DNA of 64,000 nucleotides from assembly GCF_028657945.1 (NCBI RefSeq), contig NZ_CP059693.1, forward strand, positions 4,340,001 to 4,404,000, given 5' to 3'. Position numbers and translations under genes: made by a program. Below the pieces are notes generated by a model. It was not told the DNA's origin and made no database searches. It was given only the letters and a program-made list of their open reading frames with translations. Numbering within the stretch: position 1 is the first letter of the stretch; each line of letters opens with the position of its first letter. Shown piece by piece: positions 26,209 through 35,685 of the stretch. The DNA is from Thalassomonas haliotis (GTDB taxonomy: Bacteria > Pseudomonadota > Gammaproteobacteria > Enterobacterales > Alteromonadaceae).

Positions 26209-29200
26209 CTAAAAAGTGCCCCTGACACCTAAGGAAATACGGCGGCCGCTATCAACAATATCCAACAGCTGATTAGCGAAGCGGCCGCGGCTATGGGTAT
26301 ATTCCTCGGTTAAATTAATGCCTTCGACAAAGACCGTCATCCCGTCGGTCAGGTCGTAACTGGCACTGGCATCCCACTGGGCATAATCTTCAACATAAGT
26401 GACACCGTCACCACCGCCCTGGCTCAGACTTTGTAAGAAAGTATCCCGCCAGTTATAGGCGATACGCCCCTGGAACGATCCCTTTTCATAAAAAGCCACC
26501 AGGTTCAGTGAGTCGCTTAACCCGGTTACCGCAAAGACCTGGGTTATATCGGCGTTGTCTAATTCGGCATCGCTGTCGACAATAGTGGCATTGGCAATCA
26601 CGCCAAAACCGGACTCGCCAAAGGTATGCTGCGCCGCAAATTCCCAGCCGTCAACAGTCGCCGATTCGCCATTTTCAGGTGCGGTGTTGGTAAATACCGC
26701 CACGCTGTCGTCCGCATCCGGGGCGCTGACATCACTGCCGGTAGAAGGATCGGTTAATAAACTGCCGCCTTCGGTGACAAAAGTACGCTCTTGTTTAACA
26801 TTGGTAATAAAGTTCGCTACATGTTTTCTGAAATAACCGGCAGAAAGGTAGCTGGCCTGGTCGTAATACCATTCCAGCGACAAATCCAGGTTGTCTGAAA
26901 TAAAGGGGATCAGTTTCGCATTACCGCTGGATGACTGTAAGTTGCCCTGGCGCACGGTATCAAGCTTAGTTATAGGTCTTAAGCTGCTTAAGGTCGGCCT
27001 GGTCAGGGTTTTGGAAACGGCAGCACGGGCAAGGAGATCGTCGGTAATCTCCAGTTTGACGCTAAAGTTAGGTAAAATTTCATCGTAACTGCTCTTTTCA
27101 CTAAAGTCAGTTGTTGGTCCGTAGGCCGCTAACATTTCGGTGGCATCGAGAATCGATAAACTTTGTACATTGGCCTGGCTGGCGCTCACTTCTACGTCGG
27201 TACTTTCATAACGAAAGCCCGCAGTGCTGGAAATAAACATCCCGGCCACTTCCCCTTCAAAGTCCAGCTCCAGATAGAATGAGCTGGTTTCTTCTTCCAC
27301 TTCAAAGGAATTGGAGGTTTTCACCGCATCGAAATCGATCCCTTCGATACTGCCTAAATAATCAAACAAGGCCTCACCGTCAAAGGATAACCACCGGGTC
27401 GGGGTGCGGCCACTGCCGCTGACGTCACTGAGAAAGTCATCACCGGCATCGAAGATTTCCTGCTCGAATGCGCTGACATCGGGGAAGTCCTGGTAATTAC
27501 AATAGGTACAGTGAATACCGCTATTGGTATTATTCCACTCATTGACGGTTTTCGTTTCGCTGGAGAACATCACGCCAAACTTGGCGGCGGCAAAACCACT
27601 GTCGCCATCGGCGGTCCAGACACCGTCCCATTTTACCTGGGTGATATCGTCTTCGACTTCGTTGCCGCCGCGGATCATGACATGGGCGCCGCTGTTTGCC
27701 GGATCTAAATAATCGGACACCCCTTGAGGGGGCACATAATCCGGGCTATTGGGATCTTGTACCACGCCATCGGCTTCCTGCTGTCCGCTATAAATACTGC
27801 CATCGGCGTCGGCGAAATTGCTGTAATAGGGCAAGATATTATCATCCAGCGTCCATTGCACCCGGTTGGCATATCCCAGCAACGCCAGTGAGCCGCCACG
27901 GCCGTTATTGGCATCCCGGGTGGCATTGGAATGGCTGATATCAAACTGCATATTAAGGTTATCGTTGACCTCCCAGTCAAAATTGAGACCGAAGGATTTC
28001 GACTCGGTCAGCCGATCGGCTTTTTTCGCATGAAAGTCGGTCGCTAGCCCCACCTCCTGATACATGTCGGTAACGGTACCGTTTTCATCGACAATCACGT
28101 TTTCGACATTGTTGGCGGAAAACCAGTGACCGTATGAAGTGGTGTCGGATTTAACATCAAAGTCTGAATATAAGGCGTCTGCGGTCACCACCAGGTTATC
28201 CGCCGGGGCATACTGCACCACCAGGTTGGCATTGGTGCGTTCGCGTTTTTCTGTGGTCACCAGGGAGTCAAAATTCTGCGGGATAAAAACATTGCCGCTA
28301 TAAAGCTCGCCGGAGGCGGTTCTTGGCGTACCGCGGACAAAGTCAGAATTTTCCCGCCAGCCCGCCGATTGCGCCCGGTTTAACCGGGTTTCACGTTCCA
28401 GGTAAGAAACTGCCAGTAATACCCCGAAAGTTTCCTCATTAAAGGTATTGCTGATCAAACCCGAAACCTGCGGGGTGGTTTCTTCGCTGTTGCCGTCATA
28501 AATGGCTTTAACGCTGCCGGCGGCCTTAAAGCCACCGATGGCGAAAGGTTTCGCGGTGTTAATGTTGACGGTAGAGCCGATACCGCCGGATTGCAGCGTG
28601 GCAGTTGAGGTTTTATGCACATCTAAACTTCTGACCATTTCCGCGGCGATGGTATCAAAACTGAAATCACGCCCGGCATCTTCAGAGGCCTGCTGGCGGC
28701 CGTTTACCAGCACGGTATTAAATTGCGGGCCAAAACCACGTACGGTAATTTTTTGTCCTTCGCCGCCGGATCTGTCAATGGACACACCCGAGATACGCTG
28801 TAATGATTCCGCCAGGTTGGTATCGGGAAATTTACCGATATCTTCTGCCGAAATGGAGTCAACAACCCCGCCCGCTTCACGTTTGGTATCCATGGCGCGA
28901 CCTAACGCCCCTCGTATTCCCCTTACTTCAATGACTTCGGTTTCTTTTATCTGAGTCTCGGTTTCTGCCATCGTTGGTGTTGCTGCTACCGTCCCTAATA
29001 CCGCTAACACCGAACTTGCAACCTTATTTTTTTTATAATGCGCCATGTCGTTTTTTCTCTCAAAACTGGGATCTATTAAAATAGATAACTGCCCACTTTC
29101 GCTAATATCCGTTTTCAGGCCGGTATCTTTAAGCAAGATATTGAGGGCCTCCATAACCGAATATTTTCCCGACAAGGAATTGGTTTGTTTGCCCGCCATT

Positions 29201-29490
29201 TTATCCAGAGGGAAAAGCAAAGTAATATCCGCTTGTTCGGCAAAATTAATTAGCGATAAATCGGCTCTTTGTCTGGGAATATTAAAAGTCACGCTTTCCT
29301 GTAACTCGGCCGCATTAGCCCAATTGAATAAGCTAAAAACCATGACAATACAGATAAAGTGTCGTGATAACTTTCGATATTTCCCCGGTATGGATTTACG
29401 CCATACATAAAACAAAGACGACTGGCCTTTTATTTTCCTCCATAGGAATTTATTCGTTATTTCGGTTACTTTTTTTGAGAGAAAAGACAT
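26209..29490 (-). CDS. TonB-dependent receptor with STN signalling domain
   Basis: An outer-membrane receptor of about 1093 residues, taken from the ATG at 29490 (a GTG 18 bases upstream is in frame). After a long basic lead and signal segment (ICIVMVFSLFNWANAA) comes an STN domain (about 70-150: FNIPRQRADLSLINFAEQ), a second hydrophobic segment, then the plug (IRGALGRAMDTKREAGGVV, DTNLAESLQRISGVSIDR) and the 22-strand barrel ending in ISLGVRGTF. The STN domain contacts a FecR-type anti-sigma factor, and a fecI/fecR pair is divergent 500 bases away. With the sugar porter beyond, the ligand is more likely a glycan than a siderophore (inference). Confidence 0.9.
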   Translation of the reverse strand: MSFLSKKVTEITNKFLWRKIKGQSSLFYVWRKSIPGKYRKLSRHFICIVMVFSLFNWANAAELQESVTFNIPRQRADLSLINFAEQADITLLFPLDKMAGKQTNSLSGKYSVMEALNILLKDTGLKTDISESGQLSILIDPSFERKNDMAHYKKNKVASSVLAVLGTVAATPTMAETETQIKETEVIEVRGIRGALGRAMDTKREAGGVVDSISAEDIGKFPDTNLAESLQRISGVSIDRSGGEGQKITVRGFGPQFNTVLVNGRQQASEDAGRDFSFDTIAAEMVRSLDVHKTSTATLQSGGIGSTVNINTAKPFAIGGFKAAGSVKAIYDGNSEETTPQVSGLISNTFNEETFGVLLAVSYLERETRLNRAQSAGWRENSDFVRGTPRTASGELYSGNVFIPQNFDSLVTTEKRERTNANLVVQYAPADNLVVTADALYSDFDVKSDTTSYGHWFSANNVENVIVDENGTVTDMYQEVGLATDFHAKKADRLTESKSFGLNFDWEVNDNLNMQFDISHSNATRDANNGRGGSLALLGYANRVQWTLDDNILPYYSNFADADGSIYSGQQEADGVVQDPNSPDYVPPQGVSDYLDPANSGAHVMIRGGNEVEDDITQVKWDGVWTADGDSGFAAAKFGVMFSSETKTVNEWNNTNSGIHCTYCNYQDFPDVSAFEQEIFDAGDDFLSDVSGSGRTPTRWLSFDGEALFDYLGSIEGIDFDAVKTSNSFEVEEETSSFYLELDFEGEVAGMFISSTAGFRYESTDVEVSASQANVQSLSILDATEMLAAYGPTTDFSEKSSYDEILPNFSVKLEITDDLLARAAVSKTLTRPTLSSLRPITKLDTVRQGNLQSSSGNAKLIPFISDNLDLSLEWYYDQASYLSAGYFRKHVANFITNVKQERTFVTEGGSLLTDPSTGSDVSAPDADDSVAVFTNTAPENGESATVDGWEFAAQHTFGESGFGVIANATIVDSDAELDNADITQVFAVTGLSDSLNLVAFYEKGSFQGRIAYNWRDTFLQSLSQGGGDGVTYVEDYAQWDASASYDLTDGMTVFVEGINLTEEYTHSRGRFANQLLDIVDSGRRISLGVRGTF

Positions 29491-30019
29491 TCTGGTATTT
29501 TTTAACACCTAATTTTTATAATGCTTGTCGTAATATGCTATTGATATAAGCCGTCAGGAATAACCTGGTAAACAACTGAAAAATAACATCAAAAAAGAAG
29601 ACGTTTTTCCCTGTCCTGCTTATCTTTAGCCAAGTTTACGCCTATATCAGCTAAGACCATATGCAACTCCACTATGAATTACAACCGTTAAGCGATTTCC
29701 TTAATGGTGGCGGTGGCAGGTATATTTGCCGTAGATCTGACACGCCCAAAGGAGTAGGCTTAGTAGAAAAAATAAGCTAGATAAAAATAGCTAAGAGTAA
29801 GTCGCGAAGAGAACTCAGCGAAAATAAAGAATTAAAAAATGTCATTATCTATGGCGGATTTTTTTGGCCGACTCGTCTTTATAGGTATTAACCCAAAATG
29901 TTTACCGAAATAAGACGCTTAAGTAAGACCTTTAATTAAACCAAGTCATCAACTATCAGCAAGCATCAGCGACCTGTTCAGTGAACTTAAATGAGCTTAA
30001 AAGTAAAGAGCGGAGCCTG
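29491..30019. other. Divergent promoter region, TonB receptor / fecI
   Basis: No gene is seen. It must contain the promoters for the receptor operon (minus) and fecI (plus). I could not identify a clear ECF-type -35/-10 pair by eye. Confidence 0.5.
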
Positions 30020-30592
30020 ATGTCAAACGATACCGTGTTTTATAAAATATATTTAGCCTCAAGGAAAAATATTTCCCGGCTGGTGTCGCGCATTGTCCCG
30101 CCACACGAAATAGAAGATATTGTTCAGGAAACCTATGTCCGCATTTGCCAGATAGAACACAAAGAAACGGTGAGCTCGCCAAAATCTTTTATGTTCAAAA
30201 CGGCGCGTAACCTGGCATTAGATTATCAAAAACAGGCAAATGTTAAACGGCTTGATAATATTGATGATCTTCAGGTCTTAGAGCAGTTATTATCAGATAA
30301 TACCAAAGACGAAATGTATGAAAGCGCCCTCACCGACAGCGAGTTTTCACATTTTTGTGAAGCGGTCAGGTTATTGCCGCTTCAGTGTCGTAAGGTCTTT
30401 GTCTTAAAGAAAGTGTATGGTTATTCTCAGCGTGAGATCGCTGAGCAATTGAGTCTTAGTGAAAGTACCGTGGAAAAACATATAGCAAACGGCATGAAAC
30501 GTTGCGCCCTCTTTATGCGGAAAATAAACCATCAGACGCCGACCCTAACAACGGCGTCAGCCAAAAACATTGCCGGAGGATCTTATGAGTAA
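30020..30592 (+). CDS. FecI-like ECF sigma factor
   Basis: About 190 residues from the ATG at 30020, which has a GCGGAG ribosome site; an in-frame GTG lies 39 bases upstream. Region 2 (IVPPHEIEDIVQETYVRICQ) and region 4 (LPLQCRKVFVLKKVYGYSQREIAEQLSLSESTVEKHI) are complete. The sequence matches FecI-like sigma factors that direct transcription of TonB receptor genes after a signal passes receptor STN to FecR. Its stop overlaps the fecR start. Confidence 0.9.
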   Translation: MSNDTVFYKIYLASRKNISRLVSRIVPPHEIEDIVQETYVRICQIEHKETVSSPKSFMFKTARNLALDYQKQANVKRLDNIDDLQVLEQLLSDNTKDEMYESALTDSEFSHFCEAVRLLPLQCRKVFVLKKVYGYSQREIAEQLSLSESTVEKHIANGMKRCALFMRKINHQTPTLTTASAKNIAGGSYE

Positions 30593-31673
30593 TATTCATC
30601 AGATTCATGAACGCAGCCAAGACGAAGAACAACGCCTGGATGCTGCCAGTGACTGGATAGCAAAATTAGACCGGGGTTTATCCCCTGGCGAGCAACAGCA
30701 GTTAGCAGCCTGGTTAGCCCAAGATGTGCAAAACACCGCAGTACTGCTTGAAGTCGCGCAATTATGGGACAAAATGGCAGAGCTGAGTCGGCTGTCGGAT
30801 ATCTTTCCGCAAGCGCCGGTTAAAAAGAAGAAAAGTGCCCCCTGGCTGGTATCCATTGCCGCCTCGCTGGTGTTGGCGTTCGGTTTTTATCTCGGCAAAC
30901 AGACCTTTTTCCCTGCTCCACTGGAATCTCCTTCTGCTGTGGTGGCTATTCAGGCAAGTTACCAAACCGGCATAGGTGAAAGTAATACCATCAACTTACC
31001 CGACAGCAGCAAAATAGTGCTTAATACCAATAGCTTCGTCCAGGTTAAATATACCGAAAACGCCCGTATTATCGAGCTGCAACGTGGCGAAATTCATATT
31101 GATGTCGCACACGATAAGTCCCGTCCGTTAAGTGTTATCGCCGGCGGCGAAATTATCCAGGCGGTAGGCACCGCCTTTAATGTCGAAGTGCGTAATGAAC
31201 TGGTGGAGCTGATTGTCACCGACGGCAAGGTATTGGTCGCCAAAGAGGAAAAAGCCTCATTAAATGCCTTATTAGACTCCTTATTAGATAATGACCTCAA
31301 ACAAATGGCGAAACGATTGCCGCCAAGCGCCCTGCTGATCTCTAAAGGGGAGAAAATCAACTTAGATGGCACCGGCAACAGCCAACAAGCCATAGTGAAA
31401 GTGGACCCGGTTGAGATCGCCGCCAGCTTATCATGGCGTAACGGCAACCTTATTTTTCGGGGTGAGTCTTTGGCTGAAGCCATGGCGGAGATAAGCCGGT
31501 ATACCCAGATAGAATTTGAACTCGACAGCGATAAAAACCTTGAGCAGATACAAGTGGCCGGTATGTTTAAAACCGGGGATGTCACCGGGTTGCTGGATGT
31601 ACTGAGCAGGAACTTTAATATCAGTTATGAAAAAGTGAGTCACGATAAAATTTTCCTGAAATACGCAGGTTGA
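30585..31673 (+). CDS. FecR-like anti-sigma factor
   Basis: About 362 residues from the ATG at 30585, which follows the strong ribosome site GGAGGA and overlaps the fecI stop. The N-terminal cytoplasmic DUF4880 domain (ASDWIAKLDRGLSPGEQQQLAAWLA), one membrane helix (WLVSIAASLVLAFGFYLG), the periplasmic FecR domain (INLPDSSKIVLNTNSFVQV) and the C-terminal DUF4974/STN-contact domain are in order. It should hold the sigma factor until the TonB receptor binds its ligand. Confidence 0.9.
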   Translation: MSNIHQIHERSQDEEQRLDAASDWIAKLDRGLSPGEQQQLAAWLAQDVQNTAVLLEVAQLWDKMAELSRLSDIFPQAPVKKKKSAPWLVSIAASLVLAFGFYLGKQTFFPAPLESPSAVVAIQASYQTGIGESNTINLPDSSKIVLNTNSFVQVKYTENARIIELQRGEIHIDVAHDKSRPLSVIAGGEIIQAVGTAFNVEVRNELVELIVTDGKVLVAKEEKASLNALLDSLLDNDLKQMAKRLPPSALLISKGEKINLDGTGNSQQAIVKVDPVEIAASLSWRNGNLIFRGESLAEAMAEISRYTQIEFELDSDKNLEQIQVAGMFKTGDVTGLLDVLSRNFNISYEKVSHDKIFLKYAG

Positions 31674-31724
31674 CTATCAAGACAAAAACCATAAAAAACT
31701 CCCTTAGATCGTACCATGCGGTTC

Positions 31725-31757
31725 CCCATTATGATGAATAATGGGCTTTTTATTTTT
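31725..31757 (+). terminator. Intrinsic terminator after fecR
   Basis: An 8-bp perfect stem, CCCATTAT/ATAATGGG, with loop GATGA is followed by CTTTTTATTTTTT. It separates fecR from the MFS gene, so the transporter likely has its own promoter or relies on read-through. Confidence 0.85.
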
Positions 31758-31805
31758 TACAGGTAACGGTTTTAACATTCGATAATAATAAAAGGAAAAA
31801 GATTA

Positions 31806-33245
31806 ATGAGCACACAAACTTCCTCTGACGGTTTACCCGAGACCTTGCAACAAACAGAGGAAATTCAAAGGTCATCCCTGTATGTCTTTTTTATCTCCTC
31901 CGTGGCGGCCATAGGCGGTTTTCTGTTTGGTTTTGACTCGGGTGTAATCAACGGCACGGTATCCGCTTTAGGTAAGACCTTTAATGCCGATGATGTCGCT
32001 ACCGGTTTTAATGTTGCCTCGGTACTATTAGGCTGTGCCTTAGGCGCCTTGATGGCTGGCCCGGTAGCCGATCGTTTCGGACGCAAGCCGGTGATGATAA
32101 TTACTGCCATCATTTTTGCCGTCAGCGCCTTTGGCTCAGGTATCTCAGATACGTCGGCTGAATTTATTTTTTATCGTTTGTTGGGGGGGCTTGGTATAGG
32201 CGCCGCCTCGGTATTAGCACCCGCTTATATTGCCGAAGTCGCTCCCGCCGCTTTACGTGGCCGCTTAGCGACCTTACAACAATTAGCCATAGTGCTCGGC
32301 CTGTTTGCTGCTTTTTTAAGTAACTACCTTATTGCCTCCAAGGCAGGTAGCGCCGAAGCAAGCTTTATCCTTGATTTGGCCGCCTGGCGCTGGATGTTCT
32401 GGGTAGAGCTTATCCCCTCTTTATTGTTTTTAACCGGAGTTATTTTTATCCCTGAATCACCCAGGTACTTAGTGGCCCAAGGCAAAGTAGAAAAAGCCCG
32501 CAATGTCTTTAAGCGCATAGCAAACGGCACCCAAGACGAACAAATTGCGCAAGTGAAAACGTCCTTACACGGCGATAAAAAACCAAGCCTGGCGGATCTC
32601 TTCCTTGAGGGACAGAAAAAAATTCACCCTATCATCTGGGTCGGCATCGCCTTATCGGTATTCCAGCAATTTGTCGGCATCAATGTCGTCTTTTATTATG
32701 GCGCCGAGCTGTGGCAAGCGGCGGGATTTGACGAGTCCCAATCGTTATTTATTAACGTACTCACAGGCACCACCAATATCCTGTCAACCTTCATTGCCAT
32801 CGCCCTGATCGACAAAGTCGGCCGCAAGCCGTTGCTGCTGGTCGGTAGTATCGGCATGTTTGTTTGTCTGGGAGCGCTAACCTTTATCTTTGGCACCAGC
32901 GGTTTTGATGGTGCAGGTAAACTGGCCTTGACGGAAAACATGGGCACCCTGGCGTTAATTATGGCCAACTTGTTTGTGGTATTTTTTGGTTTAAGCTGGG
33001 GCCCGGTGGTTTGGGTGTTACTGGGTGAAATATTTAATAACCGCATTCGTGGTGCAGCACTGGCAGTAGCGGCTAGCGCCCAATGGCTGGCAAACTTCGC
33101 CATCACCATGACTTTCCCAATCATATTAGCCAGTTTCGGGTTGGCGGGCGCCTATGGTCTGTATGCGGCATCCGCCTTGGTCAGCATCTTCTTTGTGGTG
33201 AAATATATCAAGGAAACCAAAGGAGTATCCTTAGAAGCCATGTAG
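31806..33245 (+). CDS. Sugar porter (SP) family MFS transporter
   Basis: A 479-residue, 12-helix transporter. SP-family signatures are all seen: GFDSGVINGT in helix 1, DRFGRKPVM between helices 2 and 3, PESPRYLVAQGK before the central loop, DKVGRKPLLL, and a terminal KETKGVSLEAM (PETKG-like). These carriers import monosaccharides such as xylose, arabinose or glucose with protons. Its position next to the TonB receptor and regulators suggests uptake of the sugar released from the receptor's ligand. The ribosome site is AAAGGAAAAAG. Confidence 0.92.
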   Translation: MSTQTSSDGLPETLQQTEEIQRSSLYVFFISSVAAIGGFLFGFDSGVINGTVSALGKTFNADDVATGFNVASVLLGCALGALMAGPVADRFGRKPVMIITAIIFAVSAFGSGISDTSAEFIFYRLLGGLGIGAASVLAPAYIAEVAPAALRGRLATLQQLAIVLGLFAAFLSNYLIASKAGSAEASFILDLAAWRWMFWVELIPSLLFLTGVIFIPESPRYLVAQGKVEKARNVFKRIANGTQDEQIAQVKTSLHGDKKPSLADLFLEGQKKIHPIIWVGIALSVFQQFVGINVVFYYGAELWQAAGFDESQSLFINVLTGTTNILSTFIAIALIDKVGRKPLLLVGSIGMFVCLGALTFIFGTSGFDGAGKLALTENMGTLALIMANLFVVFFGLSWGPVVWVLLGEIFNNRIRGAALAVAASAQWLANFAITMTFPIILASFGLAGAYGLYAASALVSIFFVVKYIKETKGVSLEAM

Positions 33246-33259
33246 CTTAGCCTTCAACC

Positions 33260-33284
33260 AGGGGCTTTCAGCCCCTTTTATTCT
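33260..33284 (+). terminator. Intrinsic terminator after the sugar porter
   Basis: A 7-bp stem, AGGGGCT/AGCCCCT, with loop TTC is followed by TTTATTCTCTTTT. Confidence 0.8.
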
Positions 33285-33468
33285 CTTTTAATCACATGAA
33301 ACAAGCAGTCATTAATGGCAATATCTTTGATGACTGCCCCCATAAAAGCCCGCTAACGGAAAATCCCCCTTACGATGAGGCATGACAGGAATTTCAGCGT
33401 GCCGATCAAAAATGAACAGCTGGAGTTTTGGGTTTAAACTTAAAAACTATTGAAACCTAGATTCGCAT

Positions 33469-33507
33469 AATGAACTGATTACTTCCTATGATGAAATAAC
33501 CTGATTT
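33469..33507 (+). pseudogene. Relic of a duplicated DUF6795-type gene 3' end
   Basis: Thirty-nine bases here match the 3' end of the intact gene at 34164-34202 with only three mismatches, including the codons for N-x-ITSYDEIT and the stop. No matching upstream coding DNA remains. This points to an earlier duplication of the gene with one copy lost. Confidence 0.7.
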
Positions 33508-33556
33508 ATCAACTATAGTCGTGTTCACTAAGTGAATATCAATGGAGGATGTTCTT

Positions 33557-33688
33557 TTGTTTAACAAAAATAAGTTTTATTCATATCAATTAGTTCCAAC
33601 TCATCAATCTCAAATTACTACCAGTCGAGCCAACGTTAATATAATTTCTGCACACCACAAAGGGCCGTATTATGTTTGGTCTGTTTAA
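33557..33688 (+). CDS. Possible small ORF before the DUF6795 gene
   Basis: An open frame of 43 codons from a TTG with GGAGG seven bases upstream (an ATG at 33542 is also in frame, giving 48 codons). It ends in GPYYVWSV and overlaps the next gene's start by 17 bases. It has no recognisable domain. It may be a translated leader, or a relic of the duplication seen just upstream. Confidence 0.25.
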   Translation: MFNKNKFYSYQLVPTHQSQITTSRANVNIISAHHKGPYYVWSV

Positions 33689-34199
33689 ACGACATGAGGT
33701 GGAAATGTCACCCGAGGTACGTGGACGCATCACCAATGGCGACAAGCCTGTCGCTGGTATAGAAGTGGTACGTAGTCTTATGTATGAAGGATATGAAAAA
33801 GGAAAAGAGCAAAAAGAATACGCATTAACCGATACCAAGGGACGATTCTCATTTGAGAAAAGAATCATAAAATCACAACTGCCCGGGGATATGTTTGGGG
33901 CAAACATGCCTGTTATGCAATCCATTTATATCGAAAAAGATGATCCCAAAGATCAAGATGACCACTATTATTTTCTTTGGTCTACAAGCAAGAGCTGGCG
34001 TTCAATTCCCCCACTATCAGAACTAATGTTACAGCTTAATGCCGATTTACAAAACAAAGAAGTCAAACATCTGATTGATGCTTCAGCTTTTAAAGGACAG
34101 CAACAGCACGTTGTGAGTTCAATATGCCATTGGCAGGGAGAGCTAATATCAACTTATTACAAAAATGAACCGATTACTTCATATGACGAAATAACCTGA
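33672..34199 (+). CDS. DUF6795-type small protein next to a lipase
   Basis: A 175-residue soluble protein. The N-terminal half (VRGRITNGDKPVAGIEVVR ... TDTKGRFSFE) looks like a small Ig/transthyretin-type beta domain, as in DUF6795 proteins. The C-terminal half carries an LxxLxLQLNADL helix and two Cys-free segments. There is no signal peptide. The lipase gene follows after 41 bases. Proteins of this type lie next to class 3 lipases in several marine bacteria; a role as cognate immunity protein, chaperone or adaptor is an inference. The family call rests on the shape of the beta domain. Confidence 0.55.
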   Translation: MFGLFKRHEVEMSPEVRGRITNGDKPVAGIEVVRSLMYEGYEKGKEQKEYALTDTKGRFSFEKRIIKSQLPGDMFGANMPVMQSIYIEKDDPKDQDDHYYFLWSTSKSWRSIPPLSELMLQLNADLQNKEVKHLIDASAFKGQQQHVVSSICHWQGELISTYYKNEPITSYDEIT

Positions 34200-34240
34200 T
34201 TTTCTATTGCGAAATGATTACATTATTTTAAGGATAAAAT

Positions 34241-35398
34241 ATGCCAGCTATTTCACCCCGAGTTGCTTCAAACCTTGCTGCAGTGGCCTATAGTACCAAG
34301 GGACCATTACCTCAAAATTATAAATTAGCGCTTATCCCTGACACTGAAAAACACTTCAGGTTTGATTTATCAAACCATGTCTATACCGGAACATCTGGCG
34401 GTTTTTTCTGCCGACAGGCAACTGGCTTTGTTTTAATAGGCCAAGGCTATAGTCAGGAACATAAGGATGATCATGTAATTACTATCCGCGGCACTAATTC
34501 ATTAGCCGACACACTTACCGATATTACCTGCCATAGTTGTAGCAGTGATAACGGTGCTTCGGTACATACAGGTTTTCAAAGCACATTTGCCTCATTCCGG
34601 TCCGGCTTAATGGCCTACTTCAACCAACCGGGTCTCTTAAACGGCAACAGTATTATCCATTGTGTCGGCCATAGCCTGGGAGGGGCGCTTGCATCCCTAA
34701 CCGCAGACTGGATTAAAACAGAATTTAAAAGAAATGTTTACCTCTACACTTTTGGCGCTCCCAGGGTTGGTAAAAAAGACTATGCCATTAATAACAGTGT
34801 CCGGGTGAAAAAAATATTTCGTTGTGTTCATGGCGCAGATCCTGTTCCGAAAATGCCGGTATGGCCCTTTTACCATGCCCCTATCAATGGCCATGAATAC
34901 ATATTGTCCCGTGCCCAGGGCATAGATCATAAAGCTCACCTTATGAGAGATAGCCCAGGCTATATTAACACCGCAAACGTTAACGACTGGGAAAGCTTAC
35001 ATTGCCAGGCCGCCTGTTCCGTCAGTCAGCGGGTGGTGCTCAACTACCAAAACCGCACTGAAAGTACCTACTCAAGCTTTTGGGCCGACAAAATTGCCGC
35101 AGCGTTAATGACGGTCATGATAGACAGCGGCGCCACAACCATTATCGCTTCTCTTCAGGCCACAGGCGCCACCATAGGTACGGTATACGACATCATGGCC
35201 AGGGCCTTGGTTGATATCTCGAAAATCGTCGGCATGGAAAAACAACTCAAAGGCGTATTAGGCTATATGCTGGTTTTTGCCAGTAAAAGTGCCTATATAC
35301 CGATTGAATTTACCTATAAATTTATCCGCTGGGTATTCACTGTCACTATCGCCCGGTTACAAAAAGCCGCAAAGCTGGCGCTAAAACAAAACAATTAG
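34241..35398 (+). CDS. Class 3 lipase family protein
   Basis: A 385-residue alpha/beta hydrolase. The nucleophile elbow is CVGHSLGGALASL, followed by the typical YTFGAPRVGKKDYA strand, the Asp region in VHGADPVPKMPVWPF, and a His in NGHEYI or DWESLHC. There is no signal peptide. The C-terminal 110 residues are helical and partly hydrophobic (MTVMIDSGATTIIASLQATGA), possibly for membrane insertion. The absent signal and the paired small gene suggest export by another route such as a type VI system, but no T6SS gene is in the window. The substrate is unknown. Confidence 0.8.
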   Translation: MPAISPRVASNLAAVAYSTKGPLPQNYKLALIPDTEKHFRFDLSNHVYTGTSGGFFCRQATGFVLIGQGYSQEHKDDHVITIRGTNSLADTLTDITCHSCSSDNGASVHTGFQSTFASFRSGLMAYFNQPGLLNGNSIIHCVGHSLGGALASLTADWIKTEFKRNVYLYTFGAPRVGKKDYAINNSVRVKKIFRCVHGADPVPKMPVWPFYHAPINGHEYILSRAQGIDHKAHLMRDSPGYINTANVNDWESLHCQAACSVSQRVVLNYQNRTESTYSSFWADKIAAALMTVMIDSGATTIIASLQATGATIGTVYDIMARALVDISKIVGMEKQLKGVLGYMLVFASKSAYIPIEFTYKFIRWVFTVTIARLQKAAKLALKQNN

Positions 35399-35613
35399 AA
35401 ACCGACTAACCGTATCAGTGATACGGCTTGTTAATCCCAATAGCAGCAAGCCATAAAGGTGCCGGATATCAATATGGGACGTCCACAAGTTGCCCCCTTG
35501 ACACCTTACTTCCATTAAACCTTTATCAGGATAGTTTTCCCATAACCTTTAAACTCTAACATAATAATTCCTTTTATAGCTTTTAGTTTAACCAGGTCGA
35601 AAATGACACCGAC

Positions 35614-35685
35614 AGCCAACGCCTCACTCACCAAAGTTTTGGGAGCGCAGCGAGTAAAATTTCTGTGTGTAGCGCCTTGTTAGAC
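35614..35685 (-). other. attC-like site (integron cassette recombination site)
   Basis: On the minus strand the site opens with GTCTAAC, a full match to the RYYYAAC core, which contains the stop codon of the gene at 35680, and closes 72 bases later with GTTGGCT, a six-of-seven match to GTTRRRY. Between them lie imperfect inverted repeats. The size is in the normal attC range. Stem complementarity outside the core boxes is weak, so this may be a degraded or false site. Confidence 0.35.
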
